Source: Isoetes taiwanensis
Taxonomy: Eukaryota > Streptophyta > Lycopodiopsida > Isoetales > Isoetaceae
NCBI GenBank assembly: GCA_021234155.1
Contig: JAJEKV010000002.1
Location: 22,334,942 to 22,398,941, forward strand
DNA length: 64,000 nucleotides
Reading direction: 5' to 3'
Shown: in pieces, positions 33,421 to 45,335 of the stretch
Position numbering within the stretch: position 1 is the stretch's first letter
Layout: each line of letters starts with the position of its first letter
Translations under genes and position numbers: made by a program
Notes under the pieces: generated by a model
The model's input: only the letters and a program-made list of their open reading frames with translations
Database searches by the model: none
What the model was told of the DNA's origin: nothing

Positions 33421-34150
33421 CGAGATTTTGGTTATGCCAAGATTCACCACTTCCTTGGTTAAAGAAATCATTTCTTTGTCTACAGCCAACGCCCAATGAA
33501 TGAGTCATACCGCTATAGCAGAAATGGTTGGGTGCTATAGTGCCGGGCATTATGGCTTTGTCTCTGTAGATTGAAAAAAAAAGGGAAGGGGAGCTTGCGG
33601 GAATTGGGGGGTGTGGGGAGGGGTTACAGTGGAGCTTCTTAGCTTGACATGGACTTGCAAAAGAATGCAAGAAAAGAATGTGTCATGGCTACAGTGCCAA
33701 CCATTAAATATGCAGAGGATTTGAAAACATTGGCATCAGGCGAACTGTGTCTGCATTAGAGTTTTTTACCCATGTTGCCAAGCAAAATCTACCCACAATT
33801 CACCTCTTCTACTTTGGTGAAAATTCTTTTGCCAATATTTATATATGTCAAAAAGCAAATAAAACACCTCCTTTCCATCCCTCTGTGCATGATTCATTGT
33901 CCCCTAATTACTTAGTGTGCATAATTCAATGTACCTTCTAGAGGTAGATTTGGATAATATTGGCTGACAATTGTCCTTATTATCAATATTCATAACATTT
34001 CTTTGGCTCATGTTTTATTCCCAATAGGTAACGATTCCATAACCATTCCATGACCCCTTTTTTCACTTTTCCATAATTTGACATGATCATTGCCAAACAC
34101 CTATCCCCATGTCCGAAGCATGTTCTAAGACTAAAATGAAACCAATAGAA
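33420..34150 (+). repeat. Repeat R2, copy A (uninterrupted)
   Basis: Contains GGTTATGCCAAGATTCACCA, CAACGCCCAATGAATGAGTC, TATGCAGAGGAT, CTGCATTAGAGTTTTTTACC and TTGTCCCCTAATTACT. Copy B (34360-40560) matches throughout but is split by the LINE. Copy C (7620-14245, inverted) is split by the two-gene transposon. Copy A therefore shows the empty site for both insertions. Confidence 0.8.
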
Positions 34151-34359
34151 TTTCCTGCAGAGATCAGGAGTTATTAGATGGAACCTAAATCCTACCTTCG
34201 CCTCGCAAACAACACGAACATAATAAATCTTTCCCCTGGTTAATAGAGCCAATTTCGACCTTATCTTTCATGCCTTGTATGGCCTGAAAGGAAAAGAAAA
34301 CCAAGAAAACCTTGTAAAATCCTTACCTTGCCAATCAGAATCGCATTCGCTCCTGCCCC

Positions 34360-34709
34360 GTAGAAATTGGTTGTGTCAAGATTCTGGTTATGCCAAGATT
34401 CACAACTTCCTTGGTCACAGAAATCATTTCTTCGTTGACAGCCAACGCCCAATGAATGAGTCATACTGTTGCAGCAGAGATGGTTAGATGCTATATTGTG
34501 GGGCATTGTGGCTTTGCTTCTGCAGATTGGAAAAATAAAGGAAAGGGGAGGTTGCGGGAGTTAGGAGGGCGGGGGGAGGGGTTACTGTGGAGCTTCTTGT
34601 TTTGATATGGGCTTACAAAAGAATGTTATCATGGCTACAGTGCCACCTTTAAATATGCAGAGGATATGAAAACAATGACATCAGATGAACTGTGTCTGCA
34701 TTAGAGTTT
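34360..34709 (+). repeat. Repeat R2, copy B, left part
   Basis: Matches copy A from GGTTATGCCAAGATTCACAA to CTGCATTAGAGTTT, where the poly-T of the inserted LINE begins. The repeat resumes at about 40163-40560. Confidence 0.8.
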
Positions 34710-34956
34710 TTTTTTTTTTTTTTTTTTTTTGAAGGACGACAAGCTTTATTCACCAACTAAAAACTAGAGCAACATAAAATGCAAAGACATGATTATAACC
34801 CCAGTGGACAAACCGATCCAACTGAACACAACCACTTGCCTATGCAAAAGAATGAATCTGAAGGTAAGTATGCCAGATCAGTACTTTCTTCTCTTGATCA
34901 AGAGAAGAACAATTGTAAGCCATAACAATTTTATTTTTGCCTAATCAAGAACAATC

Positions 34957-37900
34957 TCATCCGCAAAGATCTACGCCCTTAAAGATAAACAACCTCCTTC
35001 TCTTCCAGATTGACCATAAAAGCCAGCCACATGCGAGATGAAAAGCTCGTTTCCGTAGTTTGGGCCAAGTATCAGGATAGATAGCAAGCAAAATATGCTG
35101 GCTAGATCGAGACCTGCCAAATAGGGTCAAAGACCATGCCTGCCGAAGCCGCTCACACAAGAAAAAACAATGCTCAATACTCTCAACCCTTTGCTGGCAT
35201 AAAGGACAGAGCTCTAAAATCCGATTATCCATTTTATGGACTAACCTGTTGACTCTGAGGCATCTATGGATCACTTGCCACCACAAAACTACTACTTTGG
35301 GATGAAGCAGCTTATCCCATACCCATATCCAAACACTTTTCCATTGTGGCTGAGGGACTTGAAGATGCCACCTATTAGATGGATGCAAGATTTCAGAATG
35401 CAAAAGCAATTTATACACAGAAGACACAAACCGCTCTGGCTGGATATCCTGATGGCAACCCCATACGACTACCTCAATCTGTGGACCAGAATCCTGTGGC
35501 AACAATGCAGCAATATGATTCCAGATTACTCTGTCCCATCTGTACAACAAGAACTTTGTTCTAAATGCTTCCCATGACATGAGATGACCAGACTCATACC
35601 AAGCTGCAATAGTGCTTATACCAGCTGCTATCCATCGTCGTTGTGTCTTTGGATGAACAACCACACTTAGAGGCACATTCTGTGGAGTGTCCTGCAAAGG
35701 AATCCACCAGCATGGAGTGGACAACTGAAGACATGCCTCAGGATTAATATGGAAAAGAGACCTGACAAGTGTCCCAAGCAGCAAGCAACCCCTTTAGAAA
35801 GGGAGAAGCATTAGATACGGATGCATATGATAAAGTAAAGCCCAAGGAAGGAGGGGCTTAATGGTGGCCTTATGAAATGGGAGACAATGCTGAATCGACT
35901 GCACCAACATCCTCAGGCCAGGAGAATCATCCTTACCAATGAAAATCCTCCAAATTAACTTTGATATCATCAGCTTGGTTTGGAGGTGAAAATCCAACAT
36001 ACCAAGACCACCAGTTGCCTTAGGTCTAATGCATTTCACCCAAGCTACCTTGACCACCGCTCCTAACTCATTTCCACCCCAAATAAAATTTCTGATGATA
36101 CGCACAATCTCCTCCATCTTACACTGCGGAGCTAATAGAGCAGACGCCATGTAGACATAAGTATTACTAAGAACACATTTAGCCACAGTGATTCTACCGG
36201 GCATGGACAGTTTAGCTGTTCCACCAAAACAAGTGCTTTTGCAACCCACTAATGATTTCATCCCAACCATCTGAAGCAAAGACGTGAATTCCAACTGGGA
36301 TACCAAGCAACTTTGTGGTATTACTATGCGGAAGAAAGAATCTTCCATGGATAGTCCAAAATACAGGGAGGGATGGGACTGTCCAACGTCCACAAAGCTG
36401 TACATTTTTGCCACCCTACAAGAACTCCTGATGCGAAGGAGAATGTGTCTAATAATAGCTTAGCATTACGAAGATTCTCAGCCTCGGCAATTAGGAACAA
36501 AAAAGTGTCATCGGCATATTAGTTACATACCTCTTGAGAACCATCGTCCATTAGGAGGCCTTGAATAACGCCATCTTGGGTAGCCACGGAGAAGAGCTGG
36601 GATAATACTTCTGCCACAATTGTGAAAAACAAGGGTGCTAAGGGACAACCTTGCCGAATTCCTCTACCCACTACAAAAATATCAGATGGCTCGCCCTGGA
36701 AAAGGACAGTACATCTGGCTGATGTATGGAGCTTCATGACATTCCTTGTGAATGACTCCCCAAACCCAAGTGCAAGAAGACACTTCTCCAAGAAATCCCA
36801 ATCAACACTATCGTAAGCTTTAGCAAAATCAAGCTTAAGATACACTGCTCTACAGGGATAGGTTCAATACGTTGTACGTTTTATATGGAATACGTATGAA
36901 TTGTATGATACGGCACATATTTGCCGTATAAAACGTAAAAAATACGGCAAAAAAATTCCCGGCTGTCGAAGATTTTCGGCGACGCCGAACCTTCTAATTC
37001 ACGACGCTGAAATAGTAAAAAACAGCGTCTGCCGAATTTTTTTTTTTCGGTTGACGTCACGAAACCTTCTATTTTATGCGTCTGTGAAAAATTTCGCGTC
37101 TGTACGCTGAAATGGAAGGTTTTCGTCTGTGATTTGAAATTTGAATTTTTTTTTTTTTTTTTTTTTTAATTTGAAATTCAAATTTCGCAGACGCTGTGAA
37201 AGATAAACAACAGACGCTGAACTTTTTTTCGCGACGCTAAAAAAGGTTTCACAGACGTCTGTGAAAAAAAAAAAAAAAAAAAAAAAATTTTTTTTCACAG
37301 ACGCTTTTTTACGGTTCGTTCACAGACGCTGAAAAAAGTTTCGCGACGCAGACGCGGAAGCTTTCGCAGACGCTGAATTTTTTTTTCCTACCGGGCGAGG
37401 TTTTTATACGTTAAATACGTATTTTATTAAAAAATACGTATTTTTTGACTTTATACGTCAGGAATTTTGATTTTGTACGTATAGAACCTATCCCTGCTGC
37501 TCTATGACCCTGTAACCGGGCCCAATATATTCCTTCATATGCAGCAGCCACGTTATTGAGAATACAACGACGAGGGAGAAAGCCAGATTGTGTTGACGAG
37601 ATAGCGTCAGCCAAGATGTCTCAGACTCTTTCTGCCAACGTCTTAGCAAAGAGCTTGTACACTGAGGAAAGCAACGTAATAGGTCGCCAGTCAGAAATAG
37701 TCTTGGGTTCCTTGCTCTTTGGAATGAGAGAGATACAATCTATATTCAAAATCTTAAAAAGGCTCCTAAATCTCTGAAACTCACAAAAGGCATCATATAT
37801 GTCATCCTCCAACCAGTCCCAGCACTTCTGAAAGAATTCAATAGGAAAGCCATCAAGACCAGGGCATTTGTCCCTTTTCAAGAGAGCCACAGCTGCTTTT

Positions 37901-39249
37901 AAGTCCTCCTTCACGATATTGGACTCAAGAAGCAACCTCTGCTCTTCAGAAACAATGCGACGCACCTTAGTCAACACGACCAATTGCATATCCTTCTGAA
38001 AGGGCAATGGGTGTCGTGCAAAGAATGAAGAAAAGTGATGATGAAAATACTGCTTAAGATTCACCGGATCGGAGATAAGAGCGCCATCTGGCAACACCAA
38101 AGAATATATAGAAGTGACGAGTTTCCTTCTTCTTGCAGCCGCAAAAAAGAACCGGGTACATCTATCTCTGTCCTTGAACCACTGCAACCCTGCCTTCACC
38201 TTGCCTTCAGTAACTTTTACAGTTTCCATAGCCTTGATCTGAGATAATAACTCCTTTTCTCTGACTCCACTAGTATGGCCACGAGCGCGGAGTACTTCTA
38301 ATTCCTGGTACAATGCAGTCAATAGTCCTCTAGTTTCAGCAGCTCTGACTCTCCCATATTCTTTTGCAAATGACTTCACTGCAGACAATGCTGCGACAAC
38401 CCTAGACATGCCCCTACGAGGTGAGAAGGCCCGAGACCAAGCCCGACTACAGCCAAGTTTGAACTCATCATCCTCCAAGTACTTGCAATTAAGCTTAAAG
38501 TAGGTCCTGGTAGGTCGATGACAATTAGCCACATTATTAGTTAGGAGTTGTGGATTATGATCAGACACGGAGCTATCCAAGAGATTTGAGCGACGAAAAT
38601 TCGCTAGCCGAGCAGCTGCACAAGTATTAAAGTATCCTCTATCATGCCTTGCATAAGCTCTGCCAGCTCCTGTCCAACCATTACACCACGTAAAGGACTG
38701 ATCACCATCAATCTCTATAAGCTGACCATCATGTAAAAGGCGTAGCCATTGTTCTCGCTCGAATCCTTGCACCACTTCAGAGCCGCGACCACTTCTATCT
38801 CTTTCCAACTCGACCATATTAAAGTCGCCAACGAGCAACCACGTAACATTCTGCCCAAACTGAAGAACTTTACTCCTCAGAGTTGCTCACAAAGCACCAC
38901 GCTGACGAGGTCCATTATGAGCATATACATTTATCAAACCCCATTCTTGGCCCTTATCTTTCCATTTGATTATTATCCACTGCCCCAACCTATCTGTTTG
39001 AGTAAAAGTGACATCCACAGAAGACCCACATGCAGTAAGCACACCAGCCTTAGATGCATCAGCAGCAGACACCAAGACATTATAGTCACGTCCAAATACA
39101 TTAGCTACTTTATGTACATCACCTCGGCGACATTTATGCTCTTGAAGGCAACAAAAGGTCGTGGAAAACTTAGACAGGTAAAGAGACAACCTGCTTCTTT
39201 TACTTGGGGAAGAAGCCACTCCCCTCACATTCCAAGACAACGGGTTCAT
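34957..39249 (-). pseudogene. LINE ORF2: endonuclease, reverse transcriptase, zf-RVT
   Basis: The order of domains is that of plant L1 elements. The AP-type endonuclease starts MNPLSWNVRG with LLVGDFNM and SDHNP (39249 to about 38500). The reverse transcriptase has RPITLLSSVYK, LDFAKAYDSVDWDF, GIRQGCPLAP and YADD at about 36505-36516. A zinc-knuckle zf-RVT domain (CPLCQQRVESIEHCFFLC, near 35160-35215) follows. Defects: an in-frame stop at about 38888 between endonuclease blocks, a stop just before YADD, several frameshifts between 36420 and 35790, and the 644-bp insertion at 36853-37496 after GHRA. No RNase H domain is seen after zf-RVT. The remaining frame at 35784-34957 is open. Confidence 0.88.
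36853..37496. mobile_element. hAT-like non-autonomous element in the LINE
   Basis: 644-bp insertion within LINE ORF2. Ends are CAGGGATAGGTTCAATACG and the inverted CAGGGATAGGTTCTATACG, with a perfect 8-bp target duplication CTGCTCTA at 36845-36852 and 37497-37504. CAGGG termini with 8-bp duplications are typical of the hAT superfamily. The interior is non-coding and full of CAGACGCTGAA-like words in both orientations, plus poly-T and poly-A runs that could fold back. Removing it with one CTGCTCTA joins the LINE reverse-transcriptase frame. Confidence 0.92.
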
Positions 39250-40162
39250 GTGGCCAAAATATTATGTTCCACCTCCATACCAATAGAGCCAGCATCAACC
39301 ATGTCCATCTCGCATGGTTCTGAAGGGAGGTCAGCCCACCTCGTCCTGGAAATTGGCAATAGGGAGCCTCCTCTCTGTTTCACCCTTCCATTGTTTTGTT
39401 CAGCACTTGGTGAGGGAGAGCCTCCTCTCTGCTCTACCCCTCCATTATTTTGTTGGGTAACTGGCAAGGGAGAGCCTCCTCTCTGCTCCACCCTTCCATG
39501 CAAATTATCAGAATCGCTCATGACTTGAGACACATGTTGACTAGCCTTATTGCGTGCAGCTCTTTTCCAATTAACATTTGTCCATCCCTCTTGGGCATTT
39601 TCATGATGCTCTTGAACATTTTCATGCCGCTCTTGCAATTCCTGGATCTTCTGTAACTTAGCCCTCGCATCCTCATCAAAAGCGGAAGAATGCACAATCT
39701 TCTGTGGGATAGTGGTTTTAGCAGCAGATGGAGTAGCAACAACAGAGGTAGCAGTAGCATTGGCAGAAGGGACAACAGAGGGTAAAGGGGACTCAACAGA
39801 GGTAGGAGGCATAGAGGAAGAAGGGACCATTGCAGGACGATCTCTCTTAGCACGAAAATTTGCAAATAAAGCAAGTTGAGGAAATAAATCAGCAAGCTGA
39901 GGGCCATTGAGCAATTGCAAAGCATACTTCAGAAAGATAGGGCCACTTTTCACAACCACACAGTCAGGAAGACCGCGACCAGAAGGAAGAGAGACACAAA
40001 TTTTAGCAGCATCAACAATAGAATGGGCCAGATGAGTACCCAGACCATTAGCAATACTGATAAGAAACTCCGGCACCAAGAGATCAGGAGGAAGATTAGG
40101 AATAGAAAACCAACATGGCATCCTAAGAGCACGAGTCATACCAGGAGAAAATCCAGGCGATG
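39246..40162 (-). pseudogene. LINE ORF1, 5'-truncated (nucleic-acid-binding protein)
   Basis: An open frame that begins inside the domain common to plant L1 ORF1 proteins (DUF4283-like; PCWFSIPNLPPDLLVPEF and LPSGRGLPDCVVV near its start). The true N-terminus is missing because the element is 5'-truncated; the apparent Met at 40187 lies in the target duplication. The C-terminal part (about 39480-39340) contains three 20-residue tandem repeats of the type VEQRGGSPLP..QNNG. ORF1 overlaps the start of ORF2 by four bases. ORF1 products of L1 elements bind element RNA. Confidence 0.75.
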
Positions 40163-40560
40163 TTGCATTAGAGTTTCTTGTCTGCATTAGAGTTTCTTGC
40201 CCATGTTGCTAAGCAAAATCTCCCCACAATTCACCCCTTCTACTTTGATGCAAATTTCTTTGCCAATAGTTATATATGTCAAAAAGCAAACACGACACCT
40301 CAGTATTAGCAAATCCTTTCCATCTCTCTGTGCATGATTCATTGTCCCCTATTTACTCATTATGCATGATTCACTGTACCCTTTAGTGACAGATTTGGAT
40401 TCAACTGGCCGACACTTGTCCGTAGTCATGATATGTATAGCATTTGTTTGGAACATGTTTCTTTTCCCATAGGTGGCAATTCTATAAGCATTTGATGACC
40501 CCTTTTTCCACTTTTTCCATAAATTTAATATTGTTGAAATTGTAGGTGGTTCATCACACA
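40163..40560 (+). repeat. Repeat R2, copy B, right part
   Basis: Resumes R2 after the LINE: TTGCCCATGTTGCTAAGCAA, CAATTCACCCCTTCTACTTT and GATGACCCCTTTTTCCACTT match 33770-34070. The start carries two tandem copies of the target sequence TGCATTAGAGTTTCTTG. Confidence 0.8.
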
Positions 40561-41584
40561 ATTTATGCACAAAATGCACTATCAGTTCAAGGATTCATTT
40601 TTTAAGAGTGCATGTTTATTTGTACAGGGGTTACACTGGAGGACATTAGCAGCTCAAGAATTCAATCCTAAGATTGCATACATATCTGTACAGAGATTAT
40701 GTTTAAGTTCTACAGTGGTAACTTAGCAAGGGCATCATTATTTAAAGGGCATAAAATTATGTGCATAGTGTAACATTGGTTCAATGGTTGTATTGAACCT
40801 ATATTTGTAAATATATGTTGTGCTGGCCCGAAACTATGGAGGGAAACTCCATATGAATAGCAGCTCGGCAAAGCGGCCGATTCCAGTGCCATAACCGCCG
40901 AAATTGCTTCAATCAAAGATCACAGAGGCCGGCTCATATGAATAGAGCTGGTCTGGGATAAACCTAAGGAGGAATTTCTGATCGAAACAAAGGTTCAAGG
41001 TTGAATACTCATCGGGTCAACTTTGCTACAGTGTTAGGGTCAATCCCTTAGCTATAGTACTTTTGCTACAGTAATTCAATGGTAAGAAAGACAATTATTT
41101 CAAGGCCGGGTGAAGAGATTTGAAGCACGTTCTAAGACTAAACACGCGTCTCATTTTTCACCATATGATTGCATAGCCAACTGAAAAGCAAATGCTCTTG
41201 AGGACCAATGTCTGTGGTAGGGGTGCTCTTTTAGTTAATGTGTGCAAACAGATATGCACACTGTGTTACATCATTGGTGGGCGGAGAAGCATAATGCATT
41301 ATACTACAACTGAAATGGATTTGCGCAATTATAAAAGTTAATAGGCCCATCTCATTAGGGACATATATAATGAACCCCTATCGGGAGCCTTAACATCTTA
41401 TCAACATTCTTCTGAAAATGTTTTCCAAGTGATTAGATGCTTTTTCGGGCTATAGAACATGCCCTAGTAATTAACATGGACTTACTTATACTAATGCATG
41501 TTACTACTTGGATTACGCATAACCGAGAAAATCTCATAATTATTAACAGTGCATGGAATTGCATTGCATTTGAGAAGATTGAGA
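40561..41584. other. No recognisable gene
   Basis: AT-rich sequence. AAGCACGTTCTAAGACTAAA at about 41124 resembles 34128-34147 of the R2 flank. Nothing coding is recognised. Confidence 0.45.
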
Positions 41585-42176
41585 AGATGGAGAAGAAATT
41601 AAATTTATATAAGAACTCAAACTCATGAGCACTAGCGCACAACTGTGCACATTGTATGGGTTATAAAGACAATTGATTGTCTTTCCATTTCAGAATACAT
41701 GCACATGTTGTTGGAATTGCATGATCACATGCAATTGTCCCTAACATATTTGATGCATTTTAGGGTTAACTATCTTCGTTAGACCAATGAATTAGGTTAG
41801 CTATTTCGTGCATGGCAATGATCTACATGTCCAATAGCACGACGACTTATGTGGCCGATGGTCTAACAAATATTCTGTCCCAAAAAATGGCCGTCCAATA
41901 GGCACCTCCAAAACTCAAACTCATGAGCACTAGCGCACAACTTTGCACATTGTATGGGCTATAACGACAAATGATTGTCTTTCCATTTCGGAATATATGC
42001 ACATTGCAATTGGCCCTAACATACTTGATGCATTTTAGGGTTAACTATCTTCGTTAGATCAATATATTAGGTTAGCTATTTCATGCCTGGTAACGATTTA
42101 CATGCCCAATAGCACGACGACTTATGTGACGGATAGTCTAACAAAGATTCCTTCCCGACAAATGGTCGTCCAATAG
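41585..42176 (+). repeat. Tandem R1 repeats, copies b and c
   Basis: Two R1 units head to tail (about 41585-41905 and 41906-42176), with the landmarks given for copy a. The second is interrupted after GTCCAATAG by the inverted-repeat element 42177-45920. The next R1 unit begins at 45921. Confidence 0.8.
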
Positions 42177-42384
42177 CATTAGGGCGGATTTAGGGTCTCA
42201 AAATGGCCCATAACTTGGATGCCAGAATTCCACGTCATGTTTCTCGCGACCAATGATGTTTGCGCATTTTTTTCCAAAGTCAGTATTAGTTGGCAAGTAG
42301 AAAGAGGAGCAGGCTTACTTGGCATCCACATGGCGAAATTTCATAGGACATGTTTGTGCATTCATTGCAACCACATTAATGGCC

Positions 42385-42540
42385 CGCATTTTTCGAAAAT
42401 CATATTGCGGACCAAAATAATGGCTACTTTTTCCGCCTACTGTGCACATGCCCAGATGCTGGCCCGCATTTTTCGAAAATCGTATCGTGGACCAAAATAA
42501 TGGCTACTTTTTCTGCCTACTGTGCACATGCCCACATGCA
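42385..42540 (+). repeat. Tandem duplication of about 80 bp
   Basis: CCGCATTTTTCGAAAATC, GGACCAAAATAATGGCTACT and CCTACTGTGCACATGCCCA occur twice in a row inside the 3.7-kb element. Non-coding. Confidence 0.8.
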
Positions 42541-42875
42541 CCAACCACCTTATCAAAATTTGGCACCAAGATTTCCATTGTTCACATTAGCGCCGCTACG
42601 TGCATCCTCTCCGCCTTCACTCTTCATTTGGAATCCAAGTCTCCAATAGTGTCTGTATTTTTGCCCCATTTACAGAACACTCAAGGTCAAGAAGTAGGAG
42701 GTTATGTCTTCAAATGGGTGAGTATGTTATAGCATCGATGAGGGGCGAGCATAGAGTTAAGCGACAACGGCGAGGCGATGTGCGGACAAGCAAACGTACG
42801 TTACATGCCATGTTTTTACTACCCAAATTTTCATTCTGAAGTTTTTCTACTTTTCAGCTCTTCCCATTCATCGTA

Positions 42876-43140
42876 TTTTTTTTTTTTTTGAAGAACTGTG
42901 TCATCAATATATTAAAAGAATGGTAATGTTACAAAACAAGTGAGGAGGAAGGAGAACTGCCCCAAAGAAACAGCGATACCTCGACACTCCACAACAAACT
43001 CACAGAAAACCCGGCCATTCATTCTTACAATTCAACGACCGATCTGTATCTCTAATTGCATCCATCATTGCTCCTAGTACTCCTACATTGCTTCTGCAGT
43101 TCATCACTTACAAAACAATAAAGGCATGACGGTGGAAGGA
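42876..43140 (-). mobile_element. Possible short LINE 3' end
   Basis: A T run (42876-42889) followed by GAAGAACTGTGTCATCAATA and TTAAAAGAATGG resembles the 3' end of the LINE at 34707-34760 in layout: poly-A on the minus strand, then an A/T-rich UTR. No coding sequence and no verified target duplication. Confidence 0.35.
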
Positions 43141-43358
43141 TATCTATCCATAGGCTCGTGGGTGAGAATGCTATTCTTAACGAAGGGTGACTATGGAGTT
43201 ACATCGCCGGAGCGACATTCATACACAATGAATAGGTAGAACTATAGGGTTCAAAATAAATGCTATGGATAGTATATTGCAAAAAAAAAAAGGGAAGGGA
43301 GGGGGGGAAGGGATTTGAATAGGAGAATATTTGCAAATTTGCACCCTCAATAATACAT

Positions 43359-45174
43359 GGATCACACCATGCGAAAATGCATATGCACTTTGTAAATGTG
43401 TAGTGAGATTTCGCATCATGTGATCCTTGCTTCTTTTTTCTTCCCTCTTCTTGATTTATATTCACCCACTAAATCAAATATTTTTCTTTGGGCTATATTT
43501 ATCAGATGTCGGGCCTTTGGATCAGTTAACACAAAGTGTCACATATGGAAACATTGTTAGGTTTGATAAAATAACGTAAAAATCTTATTTAATAAAGCTT
43601 TGGTTGTTGGTAAAGTGTTGGCTTATTGATTAAGTGTTTGTATTTTGCTTTGGGACCCTCTTTGAAACATAATATAACTTGGAATGATACATATTTTATA
43701 TGCAAATGGGAGACTATTGATGAGGGACTTGGTGTTATTATCTATTGACAACAAACAAGAAAGTGGATCACACCATGCGAATTTAGTATATTCCAACCTT
43801 TTAGCTTATACAAAATTCGCTTGGTGTGATCTTTTTGGAAAAAGATGACTTCCTATAGTAAAATTACTTTGATTATCTTTTAATAAAAGAAATATATATG
43901 TGTCTTATTTGAAGTTAAGTGTGGATATGTGACGTGCTAATTTATTAATAAAGTGTTTGCTTTTTGAAAAGGGCTAATAACTTTATGTACTACTAGAGTT
44001 GGTAAAGTATTTTAGATGCAAATAGGAAGGGGTACTTGTGTTTAAGTTTAATTTGACAATAAGCAAGAAAACGTATCACACCATGCGAAATGATTGTGTT
44101 CTATTTTTTTTTGCATTGTATTATTCGCTTGATGTGATCCTTCTTAAAAAAAGATATGCTCTTTGAAAAGGACTAATAACTTTATGCACTTGGGGTGGTA
44201 AAGCATTAAATGAGAAGGGGTACTTGTGTTTAATTTTAATTTGACAACAAATAAGAAAGTGGATCACACGATGCGAATTTAGTGTGTTCCATTTTTGTTG
44301 CATATGTACTATTCGCTTGGTGTGATCCTTCTTGAAAAAGAATATGCTCTTTGAAAAGGGATAATGACTTATGTACTTAAGAGTGGTAAAGCATTTTAGA
44401 TACAAATAGGAATGAGTACTTGTGTTTAATTTTAATTTGACAACAAATAAGAAAGTGGATCACACCATGCGAATTTAGTGTGTCCTTTTTTTTTTTTTTT
44501 GCATATGTATTATTCGCTTGGTGTGATCCATCTTGAAAAAAAAAATAGCTTTCAAGTAAAAGGAAAGAAAGAAATATCTTATTTAAAGTGTAAAGTGTTA
44601 GTATGTAAAGTGTTGGTTTATTAAAATACTATTTGTTTAATTTTCTTAAAAAACGGTCATCAAATGGATAACTAGTCAAAGAGTTTTGTACTTCAAGAAT
44701 GTATAAACCCTTCGCATTGCAAAGTATAATGTCATTTATTAGCATCTTCACGGACATTTCCCCTTCCTTATCGGAAGCAGCTCATCTCAAGGAACTATAT
44801 TCGATTCCGAATGCCTTCATCCTCTCTCAATCTCTCACAATATCCCAGGAGGCTAGAGTTACCGTCACCACAAAATCGGACTAAACTTGAAACGTCTCGA
44901 AATGACGGTTTCTTGCCACTCAACGGATCTAATGGATATAAACTGTCATCCGCCCAGATGTCGACACTTTTTTAGCATGCAAGACGCAACACGTCGAGGT
45001 CTAAGTTCTTATTTTTTAGACCTCCTTTTTTGCGATTGAAGACTGGAGCATATTCTTGAGTCAGTTGGATCCTTATCCACATATCATTTGGAGCTTCCAT
45101 ACTGCGTGGATCGCACGGCGCGAAATGAAGGTGTACAATTTGTATGCCCCAGCACAATTCGCTTCATGTGAGCC
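43359..45174 (+). repeat. Array of six 67-73-nt imperfect hairpins
   Basis: Each unit has the left arm GGATCACACCATGCGAA and the right arm TTCGCTTGGTGTGATCC, or close variants, separated by an unrelated AT-rich loop. Positions are 43359-43426, 43765-43832, 44073-44140, 44261-44328, 44457-44529 and 45108-45174. The first four are exactly 68 nt although their loops differ; the others are 73 and 67 nt. Units 2-5 also share the upstream words TTGACAA(C/T)AA.CAAGAAA and lie 188-308 bp apart. In units 2-5 the arms keep the same mismatch (ATGCGAA against AAGCGAA). No protein is encoded. Function unknown. Confidence 0.8.
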
Positions 45175-45335
45175 GAACGTCCATACTAACCTCGTTTTTG
45201 AAATTTGCAACGTGCATATGGAAATCGAAAAGTCCATTCTCCTACAATCCATGCTTTTATACATAAAGCAAATTCAAATTTCGAATTGTAGGGGGCAGGA
45301 AGCCTGTATTGGGATGAAGTAAAGATCCCGGTTAA

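Larger units (their letters stand above)
34710..40162 (-). mobile_element. L1-type LINE, 5'-truncated, inserted in R2
   Basis: Minus-strand non-LTR retrotransposon. The poly-A tail is seen as the T run 34707-34730, followed by a 3' UTR, ORF2 (39249 to 34957) and part of ORF1 (to about 40162). The target sequence CTGCATTAGAGTTT lies before the T run and again at 40182-40195; a third, similar copy TTGCATTAGAGTTTCTTG sits at 40163-40180. ORF1 is cut at its 5' side, as is usual after incomplete target-primed reverse transcription. A hAT-like element interrupts ORF2. Inactive because of stops, frameshifts and the insertion. Confidence 0.9.

Noticed and set aside
39246-40187. ORF1 of the LINE starting at its Met at 40187
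   Set aside because: That Met lies in the target-site duplication outside the element; the element is 5'-truncated, so the native start is missing.
42177-42190. TTA/TAA next to the 3.7-kb element ends as a Harbinger-type target duplication
   Set aside because: The left flank reads TTA and the right TAA on the same strand, so they are part of the inverted repeat and not a direct duplication.
43359-45174. Regularly spaced repeats that could suggest a CRISPR array
   Set aside because: Spacing is irregular (188-651 bp), the repeats are inverted-arm hairpins, there are no cas genes, and the surroundings are plant nuclear DNA.
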